Made by a program: the position numbers and the translations under genes. A stretch of 64,000 bases of DNA from Pseudomonas gingeri. Its GTDB lineage: Bacteria > Pseudomonadota > Gammaproteobacteria > Pseudomonadales > Pseudomonadaceae. The notes under the pieces were generated by a model. It was not told the origin of the DNA, searched no databases, and was given only the letters and a program-made list of their open reading frames with translations. Numbering within the stretch: the stretch's first letter is position 1; every line of letters starts with the position of its first letter. This document shows, piece after piece, positions 1 through 8,290 of the stretch. Location of the stretch: positions 248,001-312,000 of the forward strand of contig NZ_JACAPR010000011.1 of NCBI RefSeq assembly GCF_013385635.1. The letters run 5' to 3'.

Positions 1-535
1 GATCCTGCACAAGACGGTCACCGGCAACCCGGACGGTTCGTTCACGATCAGCCTGCCCGGCGATCCGACAACGGTCTATCACCTGAGCGGCAGCGACCTC
101 GATCAGTACGGCACCGGCGATCCTTCCGCCGCGGCGCTGGTGGGGGCGATGTTCCAGTATTTCCATATGGATCCGAAGAAGGGCGCCCTGCCGACCAACA
201 AGGTCATGGAGTTGCTGGCCGGTCACTTCGGTGAGCACCAGCGTCTGGCGGATCGCGACACCAGCGCCCAGGGCATCGTCGACTTCCTCACGCGCCATGC
301 CGCCGATGTCGGCAGCCGCACGGCCATGGTCTTCGGCGGCAAGCCGAGCCGCGGCGGTGACTGGACCCAGGGCGACGGCCATGCCTTCGCAGTGATCCGT
401 ATCGATCCGGCGGCGGGCCTGGTGACCTACACCAATCCGTGGAACGAAGGCACCACGCGCACGTTGGCGATTGCCGAACTGGCGCGGCAGGCGGCGGGTA
501 CTTCAGCGGATTTCGAGACGATAACGTTCCGCTGA
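1..535 (+). CDS. Calpain-like (C2-type) cysteine protease, C-terminal part; gene begins before the window
   Basis: The frame is open from base 2 to a TGA at 533-535, so the true start lies left of the window. The visible 177 residues contain the second half of a papain/calpain fold: a His in GHAFAV followed about 18 residues later by an Asn in TNPWN, which is the His-Asn spacing and context of calpain-family (peptidase C2) active sites. The catalytic Cys would be upstream and cannot be checked. No signal peptide or partner gene is visible. It lies 3.4 kb before a T6SS cluster, on the same strand, so a secreted effector is possible. Family assignment rests on motif reading only. Confidence 0.55.
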   Translation, partial: ILHKTVTGNPDGSFTISLPGDPTTVYHLSGSDLDQYGTGDPSAAALVGAMFQYFHMDPKKGALPTNKVMELLAGHFGEHQRLADRDTSAQGIVDFLTRHAADVGSRTAMVFGGKPSRGGDWTQGDGHAFAVIRIDPAAGLVTYTNPWNEGTTRTLAIAELARQAAGTSADFETITFR

Positions 536-656
536 GCGACTTGAATCCATGAACGGAACAGGCGGTTTCGTTCTCGGGTTCGAGGTTCGCGCCGTTGCGA
601 AACAGTCGAAGGGTGTGAAGCGGGTGACCAGACGATCCTGGGGCGTGACGTCCGTG

Positions 657-1256
657 TCAGGAGATCGAGGTATTGCCGGGGTGACCGAATTGCGGCTGCG
701 GTACAGGGCGTGCCCGCAGTGGCGGAGTGCTGCGTTTGGCCGCGACGGATTTTTCCGCGCCGAAGAGGGCGCCAATGGCCTGGCGGGCCCGTGACAGGCG
801 ACTCATCACCGTGCCGATGGGCAGGTCGAGAATCTCCGCGGCTTCCTTGTAGCTGAAGCGTTCCACACCCACCAGCAGCATCACTTCACGCTGGGTGTCG
901 GGTAACTGCTCGACCGCCGTAAGGATCTGATGGTGCAGCAGGTCGGTTTCCGGCGTCTGTGCGTTCGGGTCGCTGACGGTCTCGAGGAATTCGTCGTTCC
1001 AGTCCTGGCGCGAGCGACTGCGCACATTGCGCGAACGCAGCTCGTTGATCCAGGTGGAATGGACAATGGAGAACATCCAGCTCAGCACCGACGTATCCGG
1101 CTGCAACTGATGCGCTCGCTCCAGGGCGCGCACGCAGGCCAGTTGCACCAGGTCCTCGGCGTCGTGCTTGTCGCCCGAAATCCGCAGCGCAAACGCCCAC
1201 AGGCGCGGTAGCAGCCCAGGAAGCAGTGCGGGTAAATCTGCACCGGTGATCGACAT
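657..1256 (-). CDS. ECF-type RNA polymerase sigma factor
   Basis: A 199-residue sigma-70 family protein with the two-domain ECF layout. Region 2 (about residues 10-80) has the ISGDKHDAEDLVQ segment typical of sigma-2. Region 4 (about 125-175) has QLPDTQREVMLLVGVE followed by the helix-turn-helix SYKEAAEILDLPIGTVMSRL. The frame is open further upstream, but the ATG at 1254-1256 is preceded by AGAGGAAAT and gives an N-terminus of normal length. It is divergent from a membrane anti-sigma gene at 1631, so the two probably form a regulator pair. The C-terminal tail of about 25 residues after region 4 is unusual and low complexity. Confidence 0.9.
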   Translation of the reverse strand: MSITGADLPALLPGLLPRLWAFALRISGDKHDAEDLVQLACVRALERAHQLQPDTSVLSWMFSIVHSTWINELRSRNVRSRSRQDWNDEFLETVSDPNAQTPETDLLHHQILTAVEQLPDTQREVMLLVGVERFSYKEAAEILDLPIGTVMSRLSRARQAIGALFGAEKSVAAKRSTPPLRARPVPQPQFGHPGNTSIS

Positions 1257-1630
1257 ATTTCCTCTTTTTATTAACATGCCAGCCTGAAGTACAGCGTCGA
1301 GTTGCGAGGTCATCCCGTGACCGGTGCCAATCCCTGGGATGGTATTGCGTGTTTCATATTCCGTTGTAGCAGAATTGATACAATCGCAGCGGCAAGTATT
1401 GTGCCACTCGATTCGATAAAAACCTACCGTGATACTGCACTGCAAAAAAGACTTATAATGTATCGGAATTGATTTCGGTATTGCTTCAGCGTCAGTATGT
1501 TATGACTGTTTTAATGAATACGATGATGGCAATATAGTGGCAACTTTCCTACCCACTTAAGTCGCCCCTGCGGCCCACAAGGCCTGTTCCCTAAAGTGCA
1601 ACGATGAATCTTTAAAGGAGACTCGATCCC
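1257..1630. promoter_or_regulatory. 374-bp divergent intergenic region between sigma and anti-sigma genes
   Basis: No convincing gene. The stretch is clearly richer in A/T than the flanking genes. It must hold promoters for both directions. At about 1538-1565 the order GGCAACTTT, then roughly 16 bases, then AAGTCG resembles an ECF -35/-10 pair pointing toward the anti-sigma gene, but this match is loose. A good ribosome binding site (AAAGGAGA) lies before the ATG at 1631. Confidence 0.35.
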
Positions 1631-2557
1631 ATGGTAGCGGATGATGCCCTGCTGATGGCCTATGTTGACGGTGAGCTGTCACCGCAGCAGTGCCAGGAAC
1701 TGGAGCGGCTCATGGACGCATCGCCGGACCTGGCCGAGCGCGTCTCGCGCTTGATGGCTTCCTGCCTTCCCTACGATCAGGCCTTTGCCCGTCAAAGCCT
1801 GCCGCCGGTGCCCGAGAGTCTCGTGCACAAGATTGAGGCGTTGACCGGACAGCGTGCCACTACTGGTGCAGAGAACCCTTCTCAAACACTCAAGGCTCAG
1901 CCGGTGCCTAGAGCAGACAGCTTTTTTGCCCGTTTGTTCGGTCAGGGGCGACCAAAGTTTGCCTGGATGATAACAACATTTGCCGCCGGTGCAGTGTGTT
2001 ATGGATTGGTTGTAGAGAGTGGAATTGTCACCACCCTGTTACATGGTGAAACCGAGCTGCGAGGCCCGACAGTTGTACAGGCATCCCCCTGGGTTCGGCA
2101 GGCGGCCAATTATCAACAGTTGTATACCCGCGATACTGTGAGTTACGTCACACCGGACTCGGAAGTCGTGCAAAAGACCCTCGCCGATATACGTTCGGAA
2201 GATGGCCTGGCCTTGCGTATTCCCGACCTGACATCCGTCGGCTTGACGTTCAAAAGAGTGCAGCGCCTGCGTTTCAATGACAAAGCGCTGATCCAGTTGG
2301 TCTACCTGCCCGCAAACGGTGCGCCCATCGCCCTTTGCGTAATGAAGGAGCTGATGCCCGATCAATCGACCGCGCAACAACAGGTGTCCGGGATGAACGT
2401 TGTGACCTGGCGACAGTCTGAGCTGGGCTATGCGCTGATCGGCGAGCCCCAGGGCGTGGACTTGAACGCCGTGGCGCGGATGGTCGCCAACCGTAGCACC
2501 GGTCAGTTGTTCGCCGGATCTCCCGCGCCGCTGTGGATCGCCGCTCTCCAGCAATAA
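1631..2557 (+). CDS. Single-pass membrane anti-sigma factor
   Basis: A 308-residue protein. The N-terminal 40 residues (ALLMAYVDGELSPQQCQELE) are the conserved opening of the anti-sigma fold that clamps ECF sigma factors. There is no His-x3-Cys-x2-Cys, so it is not a zinc-type anti-sigma. A transmembrane segment at about residues 110-130 puts the C-terminal 175 residues in the periplasm. That part is predicted from its position to be the sensing domain; I do not recognise its fold. The gene is followed after 57 bp by a catalase-like peroxidase on the same strand, which suggests an oxidative-stress signal (inference). ATG has the SD AAAGGAGA. Confidence 0.85.
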   Translation: MVADDALLMAYVDGELSPQQCQELERLMDASPDLAERVSRLMASCLPYDQAFARQSLPPVPESLVHKIEALTGQRATTGAENPSQTLKAQPVPRADSFFARLFGQGRPKFAWMITTFAAGAVCYGLVVESGIVTTLLHGETELRGPTVVQASPWVRQAANYQQLYTRDTVSYVTPDSEVVQKTLADIRSEDGLALRIPDLTSVGLTFKRVQRLRFNDKALIQLVYLPANGAPIALCVMKELMPDQSTAQQQVSGMNVVTWRQSELGYALIGEPQGVDLNAVARMVANRSTGQLFAGSPAPLWIAALQQ

Positions 2558-2614
2558 CCAGGCTGGAGCGGGGAGGCATTGCGAAACCGATGCCTCGTCT
2601 TCCGGGTAGGCTCA

Positions 2615-3739
2615 ATGAATAACCACCATCACTGGCGTCTTGCTCCCCTTGTCTTCGCAATCGTTTGCGTCGGCGCCGTGCTCTTTCAAGCCCGTAACTT
2701 CGCCTCGACACCGTCGTCGTCCGCGCCGCCGCCGACGGCTGCGCAGATGGTCGACGAGTTCGAGGCATCCGCCGGCCCGCATCCGGGATTTCGTCGCAAC
2801 CACGCCAAGGGCACCTGCATCAGCGGTTATTTCCAGGGCAGTGGCAACGCCAGTGCGCTGTCGGTGGCCAACGCTTTCAAGCCAGGGGTGGTGCCGGTGA
2901 TCGGGCGCCTGTCGATTGCCGGTGGCAACCCGACGATGAACGATGCGCGGGGCGATGTACGCAGCCTGTCCCTGAGCCTGCTCACCGATGACGGTGAACT
3001 CTGGCGCCTGGCGATGAACTCGACACCGGTGTTTCCAGTGCGTACGCCGCGGGCCCTGTTCGAACAGATGCAGGCCTTCATGCCGGACAAGGCCACGGGA
3101 CATTCCGATCCGCAAAAGGTCGAGGCGTTCCGCCGGGCCCATCCGGAAGACCGTGCCTTTGCCCGCTGGCTGGAGAACAATCCTCCATCCTCGGGGTTTG
3201 ATAACAGCACGTTCTATAGCGTCAATGCCTTTCACTTCATCGACCGCCACCAGCAGGTTCGCGCGGTGCGTTGGGCCATGGTCCCGGAATCGCCCTACCA
3301 GCCTGTCAGTGCCGAGCAGGGCAGCGGCGATGACCCCGACTTTCTTGCCTACGGCCTGTCTACCCGGTTGGTCCAGGGACCGGTGCGCTGGCACCTGATC
3401 ATCACCCTGGCCGAACACGGTGATCCGACCGACGACGCCACCCGTCAATGGCCGGCCCAGCGTACGCATATCGACGCCGGCGTGCTGGTGATCGACAAGG
3501 TCGAGTCGCAGATCGACGGTGCCTGTCGTGACGTCGATTTCAACCCGCTGATGCTGCCACCGGGCATCGAACCTTCCAACGATCCGCTGCTGCTGGCGCG
3601 GGGCGCGGCCTACGCCGAGTCCCATCGGCGGCGCCTGCTGGAGGGCGGACGTGTTCCCGCCACCTCCGATCCCGCCGGCGCCCGCGCGGTAGAGCATTGC
3701 GAGAACTGCGCGGTAAATATTTACGGTTCTTCGGAATAA
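2615..3739 (+). CDS. Catalase-related heme peroxidase (SrpA-type), membrane-anchored or exported
   Basis: A 374-residue member of the short catalase-related family that reduces peroxides. Residues 8-27 form a hydrophobic N-terminal segment, so the enzyme is probably periplasmic. The distal heme motif is seen in FRRNHAKGT (Arg-x-x-His-Ala-Lys-Gly). The proximal Tyr motif of catalases is seen near the C-terminus in ARGAAYAESH. The body lacks the long N- and C-terminal extensions of true catalases. The frame also has a TTG at 2579, but the ATG at 2615 follows GGGTAGG and places the signal segment at the N-terminus. It is likely co-transcribed with the anti-sigma factor and may be a target of the ECF sigma factor. 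Confidence 0.85.
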   Translation: MNNHHHWRLAPLVFAIVCVGAVLFQARNFASTPSSSAPPPTAAQMVDEFEASAGPHPGFRRNHAKGTCISGYFQGSGNASALSVANAFKPGVVPVIGRLSIAGGNPTMNDARGDVRSLSLSLLTDDGELWRLAMNSTPVFPVRTPRALFEQMQAFMPDKATGHSDPQKVEAFRRAHPEDRAFARWLENNPPSSGFDNSTFYSVNAFHFIDRHQQVRAVRWAMVPESPYQPVSAEQGSGDDPDFLAYGLSTRLVQGPVRWHLIITLAEHGDPTDDATRQWPAQRTHIDAGVLVIDKVESQIDGACRDVDFNPLMLPPGIEPSNDPLLLARGAAYAESHRRRLLEGGRVPATSDPAGARAVEHCENCAVNIYGSSE

Positions 3740-3757
3740 AGTTCGAAGGTCGATTGT

Positions 3758-3799
3758 TCTCTCCCTGAGTACGCGTAATGCGACGTTATCCGGGAGAGA
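3758..3799 (+). promoter_or_regulatory. Hairpin that can cover the ribosome binding site of the tssA leader ORF
   Basis: TCTCTCCC at 3758-3765 is fully complementary to GGGAGAGA at 3792-3799, which contains the only Shine-Dalgarno-like sequence before the ATG at 3806. The loop is 26 bases. No T-run follows, so it does not look like a terminator. It may restrict translation of the leader ORF and, through overlap, of tssA. Confidence 0.4.
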
Positions 3800-3805
3800 G
3801 ATTCG

Positions 3806-3904
3806 ATGGGCCTGTCCACCGACCTGCAATACCGCCACCCGAGCGAGTCCGCGCCACGCCCGGCCGTTGATGGCCGCGTGGTCGAGGAGGGCGCCCGTGG
3901 CTGA
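3806..3904 (+). CDS. 32-residue leader ORF overlapping the start of tssA
   Basis: ATG at 3806 sits 6 bases after GGGAGAGAG. The ORF reads 32 codons (MGLSTDLQYRHPSESA, then a C-terminus ending GARG) and stops with TGA at 3902-3904, so its last codons overlap the GTG start of tssA at 3897 in another frame. No known domain. The arrangement is that of a translationally coupled leader peptide. It could also be simply the 5' untranslated region of the T6SS operon. Confidence 0.4.
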   Translation: MGLSTDLQYRHPSESAPRPAVDGRVVEEGARG

Positions 3905-4937
3905 TTCCCTGAACGCCGATTTCCTCGCCCTGGCCGCGCCGCTGAGCGACGCCGAGCCCTGCGGCGTCAGCCTCGAATACGACGCCGATTTCCTCTTGCT
4001 GGAAGAAGAAGCCCAGGGCAAGCCCGAGGTCGAGTACGGCGACAGTCTGACCCAGGCCACGCCGGCGAACTGGCAGCAGGTGATGGCCATGGTCCTGCCC
4101 CTGATGGCGCGCAGCCGCGACCTGCGCCTGGCCCTGTACCTTACCCGCGCCCAGCTCAATCTCCAGGGCGTTGAAGGTTTCGCCGGCGGCCTCCAACTGA
4201 TCGAAGCGCTGCTGTCCGGACAATGGGACGCGGTACACCCGCAACTGGACCCGGATGACGACAACGATCCACTGCTACGGGTCAATATCCTCGCGTCGTT
4301 GTGCGAGGCCGGTGGCATCCTCCAGGAACTGCGCGATGCGCCGCTGGCCCGGGCGCGCAGCCTGGGGGCCGTCAGCCTGCGTGACCTCGACCTCGCCAGT
4401 GGCGAACTGCCCGCTGGCGAAGGCCAGGAAAAGCCTTCCCTCGCGGTGATCGAGGCGACGTTCCAGGAAGCCGGACAGGACGCGCTGGCCGCGACCGAGG
4501 CGGCGCTGCGCAGCGCCTTCGACCGCAGCGTGAATATCGAGCGGGTGCTGACGGAAAAGGTCGGCGTGGCCCACTCCATCGACCTGAGTGCCTTGTCCAC
4601 GATGCTGCGCCGGGCGGCCGAAGCCGTACGGCAACGACTGTCGGATAGCGTGGTGGAGGCACCGGTCGTGTTGTCGCCGGCCGAAGCCGCATCGTTCGCC
4701 ACGCCAGCCCAGGTTCGTGGCGAAATCAGCAACCGCGACGATGTGCGGCTGATGCTCGACAAGCTTTGCACCTACTTTGCCCTTCACGAACCCACCAGCC
4801 CGGTGCCCTTGCTGCTGCAGCGCGCACGCAAGCTGGTGGACAAGAGTTTTATCGAGCTGCTGGAAGACCTGGCGCCCGATGGCCTGGCGCAACTGGCCTT
4901 GGTCAGCGGTCTCCGCAACGACAATCACGATGACTAG
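3897..4937 (+). CDS. tssA: T6SS cap/baseplate protein TssA (ImpA N-terminal domain)
   Basis: A 346-residue protein that begins the T6SS operon. TssA primes sheath polymerisation and sits at the baseplate or sheath end. The N-terminal ImpA domain is clear: about residues 8-125 include LAAPLSDAEPCGVSLEYDADFLLLEEEAQGK read in two halves, and the WDAVHPQLDPDDDNDPLLRVN segment is the family hallmark. The C-terminal part (RDDVRLMLDKLCTYFALHEPTSP) matches the short TssA type. The start is GTG at 3897 with GAGGAGGG seven bases before; an ATG at 3867 has no such site. It is followed by a 76-bp gap with a hairpin, then tssB. Confidence 0.93.
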   Translation: MADSLNADFLALAAPLSDAEPCGVSLEYDADFLLLEEEAQGKPEVEYGDSLTQATPANWQQVMAMVLPLMARSRDLRLALYLTRAQLNLQGVEGFAGGLQLIEALLSGQWDAVHPQLDPDDDNDPLLRVNILASLCEAGGILQELRDAPLARARSLGAVSLRDLDLASGELPAGEGQEKPSLAVIEATFQEAGQDALAATEAALRSAFDRSVNIERVLTEKVGVAHSIDLSALSTMLRRAAEAVRQRLSDSVVEAPVVLSPAEAASFATPAQVRGEISNRDDVRLMLDKLCTYFALHEPTSPVPLLLQRARKLVDKSFIELLEDLAPDGLAQLALVSGLRNDNHDD

Positions 4938-4948
4938 GCAGGCGCCGG

Positions 4949-4970
4949 CAAGCCCGTTCCTCCGGGCTTG
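4949..4970 (+). other. Hairpin between tssA and tssB
   Basis: CAAGCCCG, a six-base loop and CGGGCTTG form a perfect 8-bp stem. No T-run follows. The core resembles half of a Pseudomonas REP element (GGCAAGCCCG). It may stabilise or process the mRNA. Confidence 0.5.
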
Positions 4971-5013
4971 ATGCAGGCAACTGCGTTCCTTCACACCGCA
5001 CCGGAGAATTCCC

Positions 5014-5514
5014 GTGGCAAAAGAAAACAGTCAGAAGTTCATCGCCCGCAACCGTGCACCGCGCGTCCAGATCGAATACGACGTGGAGATCTACGGTGCC
5101 GAGAAAACCGTGCAACTGCCGTTTGTCATGGGCGTGTTCTCGGATCTCTCGGGCAAGCCGGCCGAGCCGTTGCCGCCGGTGGCCGAGCGCAAGTTCCTGG
5201 AGATCGATATCGACAACTTCGACGAGCGCCTCAAGTCGATGAAGCCGCGTGTCGCGTTCCAGGTGCCGAACACCCTGACGGGCGAGGGCAACCTGCCGGT
5301 GGAGATCACCTTCGAGAACATGGACGACTTCAGTCCCGGCGCCGTGGCGCGCAAGGTGCCGTCGCTCAATGAGCTGCTCACCGCCCGCAACCAGTTGTCC
5401 AACCTGCTGACCTACATGGACGGCAAGGTCGGTGCCGAAGAACTGATCGCCAAATTGCTCAACCAGCCGGCGGTCATGCAGGCACTCAGCGCGGCGCCGA
5501 AACCCGCCGAGTAA
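5014..5514 (+). CDS. tssB: T6SS contractile sheath small subunit TssB
   Basis: A 166-residue VipA/IglA-type protein which, with TssC, builds the contractile sheath in the cytoplasm. Family segments seen are NRAPRVQIEYDVE near the N-terminus, PFVMGVFSDLSG, and FLEIDIDNFDERL. The DDFSPGAVARKVPSL stretch near residue 110 is typical of TssB. Length is normal for the family. Start is GTG with GGAGAA upstream. It is followed by tssC after 102 bp, as in nearly all T6SS clusters. Confidence 0.97.
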   Translation: MAKENSQKFIARNRAPRVQIEYDVEIYGAEKTVQLPFVMGVFSDLSGKPAEPLPPVAERKFLEIDIDNFDERLKSMKPRVAFQVPNTLTGEGNLPVEITFENMDDFSPGAVARKVPSLNELLTARNQLSNLLTYMDGKVGAEELIAKLLNQPAVMQALSAAPKPAE

Positions 5515-5616
5515 GTTTCCGCTTTTCCGATAGACAGTGACTCCCGCCGGTCCCCAGCGCCACAGGCCCTGGAAACCGGTGCAGGACGACTTCGCCCAAA
5601 ATTTGAGGGAACCGTT

Positions 5617-7113
5617 ATGTCCACCACCCCATTGGAAGGCCTGCAACCGGCCGCCACCAGCAACGAATTCGACCCGGGAGACTTCGCCAGCCTCCTGCAG
5701 AAAGAGTTCAGGCCCAAGACCGACAAGGCCAAGGAAGCGGTCGAAAGCGCCGTGCGCACCCTGGCCGAACAGGCCCTGCAAGGTACCCACCTGGTGTCCA
5801 ACGATGTACTGGGCACCATCGAGGGCCTGATCGCCGCGCTGGACCAGAAGCTGTCCGAGCAGGTCAACCATATCCTCCACAACCCCGAATTCCAGTCGGT
5901 GGAAAGCGCCTGGCGCGGCCTGCATTACCTGGTCACCAACACCGAGTCCGACGAGTCGCTGAAGATCCGGGTGATGAACATTTCCAAGAACGAAGTGCAC
6001 AAGACCCTGCGCAAGTTCAAGGGCGTGGCCTGGGACCAGAGCCCGCTGTTCAAGAAGCTCTATGAAGAGGAATACGGCCAGTTCGGCGGCGAGCCCTATG
6101 GCACCTTTGTCGCCGACTACTACTTCAACAACAGCGCGCCGGATGTCGAGTTGCTGAGCCAGATGGCCAAGGTCAGCGCGGCGGCCCACTGCCCACTGAT
6201 CACCGCCGCCGATCCCAGCGTGATGCTCATGGATTCCTGGCAGGAACTGGCCAACCCGCGGGACCTGACCAAAATCTTCCAGACCCCCGAGCACGCGGCC
6301 TGGCGTGGCTTCCGTGCCTCCGAGGACTCGCGCTACGTCGGCCTGGCGATGCCGCGCTTCCTCGCGCGCGCGCCTTATGGTGCCAAGACCAACCCGGTCG
6401 AGGAGTTCGATTTCGAGGAAAGCGTCGACGGCATCGGCAGCAAGGACTTCACCTGGGCCAACGCCGCCTATGCCATGGCGGTGAACATCAACCGTTCGTT
6501 CAAGCACTACGGCTGGTGCTCGCAGATCCGCGGCATCGAATCCGGCGGCGCGGTGGAGGGGTTGCCGGTGCATACCTTCCCGACCGATGACGGCGGCGTC
6601 GACATGACCTGCCCGACCGAGATCGCCATCAGCGACCGCCGCGAAGCGGAGCTGGCGAAGAACGGCTTCATGCCCCTGGTGCACAAGAAGAACAGCGACC
6701 TGGCGGCCTTTATCGGCGCCCAGTCGATGCACAAGCCGGCCGAGTACGACGACCCGGATGCCACCGCCAACGCCAACCTGGCCGCGCGGCTGCCGTACCT
6801 GTTCGCCACCTGCCGGTTCGCCCATTACCTCAAGTGCATCGTGCGCGACAAGATCGGTTCGTTCAAGGAACGCTCCGACATGCAGACCTGGCTCAACAAC
6901 TGGATCGGCAAGTACGTCGAGCACAACCCGGCGACCGCTTCCGAAGCCGACAAGGCGCGCAAGCCGCTGGCCGGCGCCGAAGTGGTGGTCGAGGAAATCG
7001 AAGGCAATCCCGGCTACTACAGCTCCAAGTTCTACCTGCGTCCGCACTACCAGCTCGAAGGCCTGACCGTGTCCCTGCGCCTGGTTTCCAAGCTGCCGTC
7101 GGCCAAGACCTGA
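5617..7113 (+). CDS. tssC: T6SS contractile sheath large subunit TssC
   Basis: A 498-residue VipB/IglB-type protein that interlocks with TssB to make the sheath. Hallmarks seen include FQSVESAWRGLHYLV near residue 90, the SQMAKVSAAAHCPLI segment, and GWCSQIRGIESGGAVEGLP. The C-terminal half ends in GNPGYYSSKFYLRPHYQLEG, the usual TssC C-terminus. Length is normal and the reading frame intact. An intrinsic terminator-like hairpin follows immediately, separating the sheath genes from hcp. Confidence 0.97.
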   Translation: MSTTPLEGLQPAATSNEFDPGDFASLLQKEFRPKTDKAKEAVESAVRTLAEQALQGTHLVSNDVLGTIEGLIAALDQKLSEQVNHILHNPEFQSVESAWRGLHYLVTNTESDESLKIRVMNISKNEVHKTLRKFKGVAWDQSPLFKKLYEEEYGQFGGEPYGTFVADYYFNNSAPDVELLSQMAKVSAAAHCPLITAADPSVMLMDSWQELANPRDLTKIFQTPEHAAWRGFRASEDSRYVGLAMPRFLARAPYGAKTNPVEEFDFEESVDGIGSKDFTWANAAYAMAVNINRSFKHYGWCSQIRGIESGGAVEGLPVHTFPTDDGGVDMTCPTEIAISDRREAELAKNGFMPLVHKKNSDLAAFIGAQSMHKPAEYDDPDATANANLAARLPYLFATCRFAHYLKCIVRDKIGSFKERSDMQTWLNNWIGKYVEHNPATASEADKARKPLAGAEVVVEEIEGNPGYYSSKFYLRPHYQLEGLTVSLRLVSKLPSAKT

Positions 7114-7118
7114 GTCGG

Positions 7119-7152
7119 GGCGGGCGTTGTGCGCAACGTCCGCCGCCTTTTT
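7119..7152 (+). terminator. Intrinsic terminator/attenuator between tssC and hcp
   Basis: An 11-bp GC-rich stem (7119-7129 with 7134-7144, one G-T pair, four-base loop) is followed by GCC and TTTTT. This is a standard Rho-independent structure, placed inside the T6SS gene series. It suggests either a separate promoter for hcp or tuned read-through. Confidence 0.7.
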
Positions 7153-7216
7153 ACCTCCGAGCTTCTGTTCACCGCAGCACCGGCAAATCCCTTATTTCAC
7201 CTGAAAGGTAATCACC

Positions 7217-7696
7217 ATGATCCTGCTTAATTTCGCCACCAAAATCAAAGGCACCTCGACGGTCTCGGCTCACACCGACTGGATCACCATCGACGCGATC
7301 CAGATGGGTGTTGGCCGGGCGATCTCCACCAGCGGCGGCGGTGCCGACCGTGACACCAGCAACCCGTCGTTCTCGGAAATCTCCCTGAGCAAGGCCACCG
7401 ATATCGCCTCGGCCGACCTGTTCATGGAGGCCGTCTGCGGCAAGAGCCTGGGCAAGGCCGAGATCCACTTCATCCAGACCGGCGGCCCGGACAAGAAGCA
7501 GCAGGTGTTCCTGACCATCGAACTGGAAGAGGCGATCATCAGTTCCTATTCGGTCAGCAGCAGCGGCGAACGTCCGAGCGAGAGCTTCTCCATCAACTTC
7601 ACCAAGATCAGCTACAAGTACGACTCCTTCAGTGGCGACAAGATCACCACCGGCACCGCGAAGAAGTGGGACCTGGAAGCCAACGCGAAAATCTGA
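7217..7696 (+). CDS. hcp: Hcp, T6SS inner-tube protein
   Basis: A 159-residue Hcp1-family protein. Six-membered rings stack into the expelled tube and can chaperone small effectors. The typical Hcp pattern of beta strands is present, with the ISLSKATDIASADLFMEAV helix region and FTKISYKY near residue 135. Length and composition are normal for a stand-alone Hcp without a toxic extension. AAAGG lies 8 bases before the ATG. The gene has its own untranslated leader after a terminator-like hairpin, consistent with its need for high expression. Confidence 0.97.
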   Translation: MILLNFATKIKGTSTVSAHTDWITIDAIQMGVGRAISTSGGGADRDTSNPSFSEISLSKATDIASADLFMEAVCGKSLGKAEIHFIQTGGPDKKQQVFLTIELEEAIISSYSVSSSGERPSESFSINFTKISYKYDSFSGDKITTGTAKKWDLEANAKI

Positions 7697-7771
7697 TGCC
7701 GACCTGGCTGCAGGTTTTGCCGAGCCGGCGCCAGGGTGCCGGCCGGTTGTCTTTTCCGGAGGTGTCGCTGC

Positions 7772-8290
7772 ATGGCTGAACTGACCAGCAAAGAGCGCCT
7801 GCAACCCTCGTTGCTCGATCGCCTGACCGACGAGGATACCCAGGCCACCCAGGAGTCGCGGGACAAGCGCGTGCTGTCGATGCGCGGCTTGCGCAAGGCG
7901 GTGCTGCGCGACCTCGGCTGGCTGCTCAACAGTACCAGCCTCGGCAGCTTCCGGGACCTGGCGGGCCACCCGCTGACCGCGCAATCGGCACTCAACTTCG
8001 GCCTGCCGGACCTCTCCGGCAAGACCGCGGCGGGGCTCGATCGCGAGGAGCTGGGGCGACGCATCCGCCAGGCGATCTGGGATTTCGAACCGCGCATCCT
8101 GCGCGACAGCGTGCGGGTCGAGGCTATTGCCTCGGCGGGTGCGGCGGCCAGCCCCAACCAGGTGACCTTCGAGATCCACGGCGAACTCTGGGGCCAACCG
8201 CTGCCGGAGCGCCTGTACCTCAAGACCGAACTGGACCTGGAAGCGGGCGAGGTGAAGGTCTTCGACATTGAATCAAGGGATTTGCGGTGA
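7772..8290 (+). CDS. tssE: T6SS baseplate wedge protein TssE (gp25-like)
   Basis: A 172-residue gp25/lysozyme-like baseplate protein. It starts MAELTSKERLQPSLLDRLTD, the characteristic TssE N-terminus. The REELGRRIRQAIWDFEPRIL segment is the conserved EPR motif region of gp25 proteins. The ATG at 7772 follows GGAGGTG; the frame is open to 7736 but with no good start there. The stop overlaps the GTG start of tssF by four bases, indicating translational coupling. Confidence 0.95.
   Translation: MAELTSKERLQPSLLDRLTDEDTQATQESRDKRVLSMRGLRKAVLRDLGWLLNSTSLGSFRDLAGHPLTAQSALNFGLPDLSGKTAAGLDREELGRRIRQAIWDFEPRILRDSVRVEAIASAGAAASPNQVTFEIHGELWGQPLPERLYLKTELDLEAGEVKVFDIESRDLR

Noticed and set aside
4949..4970. 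Hairpin after tssA as an intrinsic terminator
   Set aside because: No T-run follows, and tssA and tssB are expected to share a transcript.
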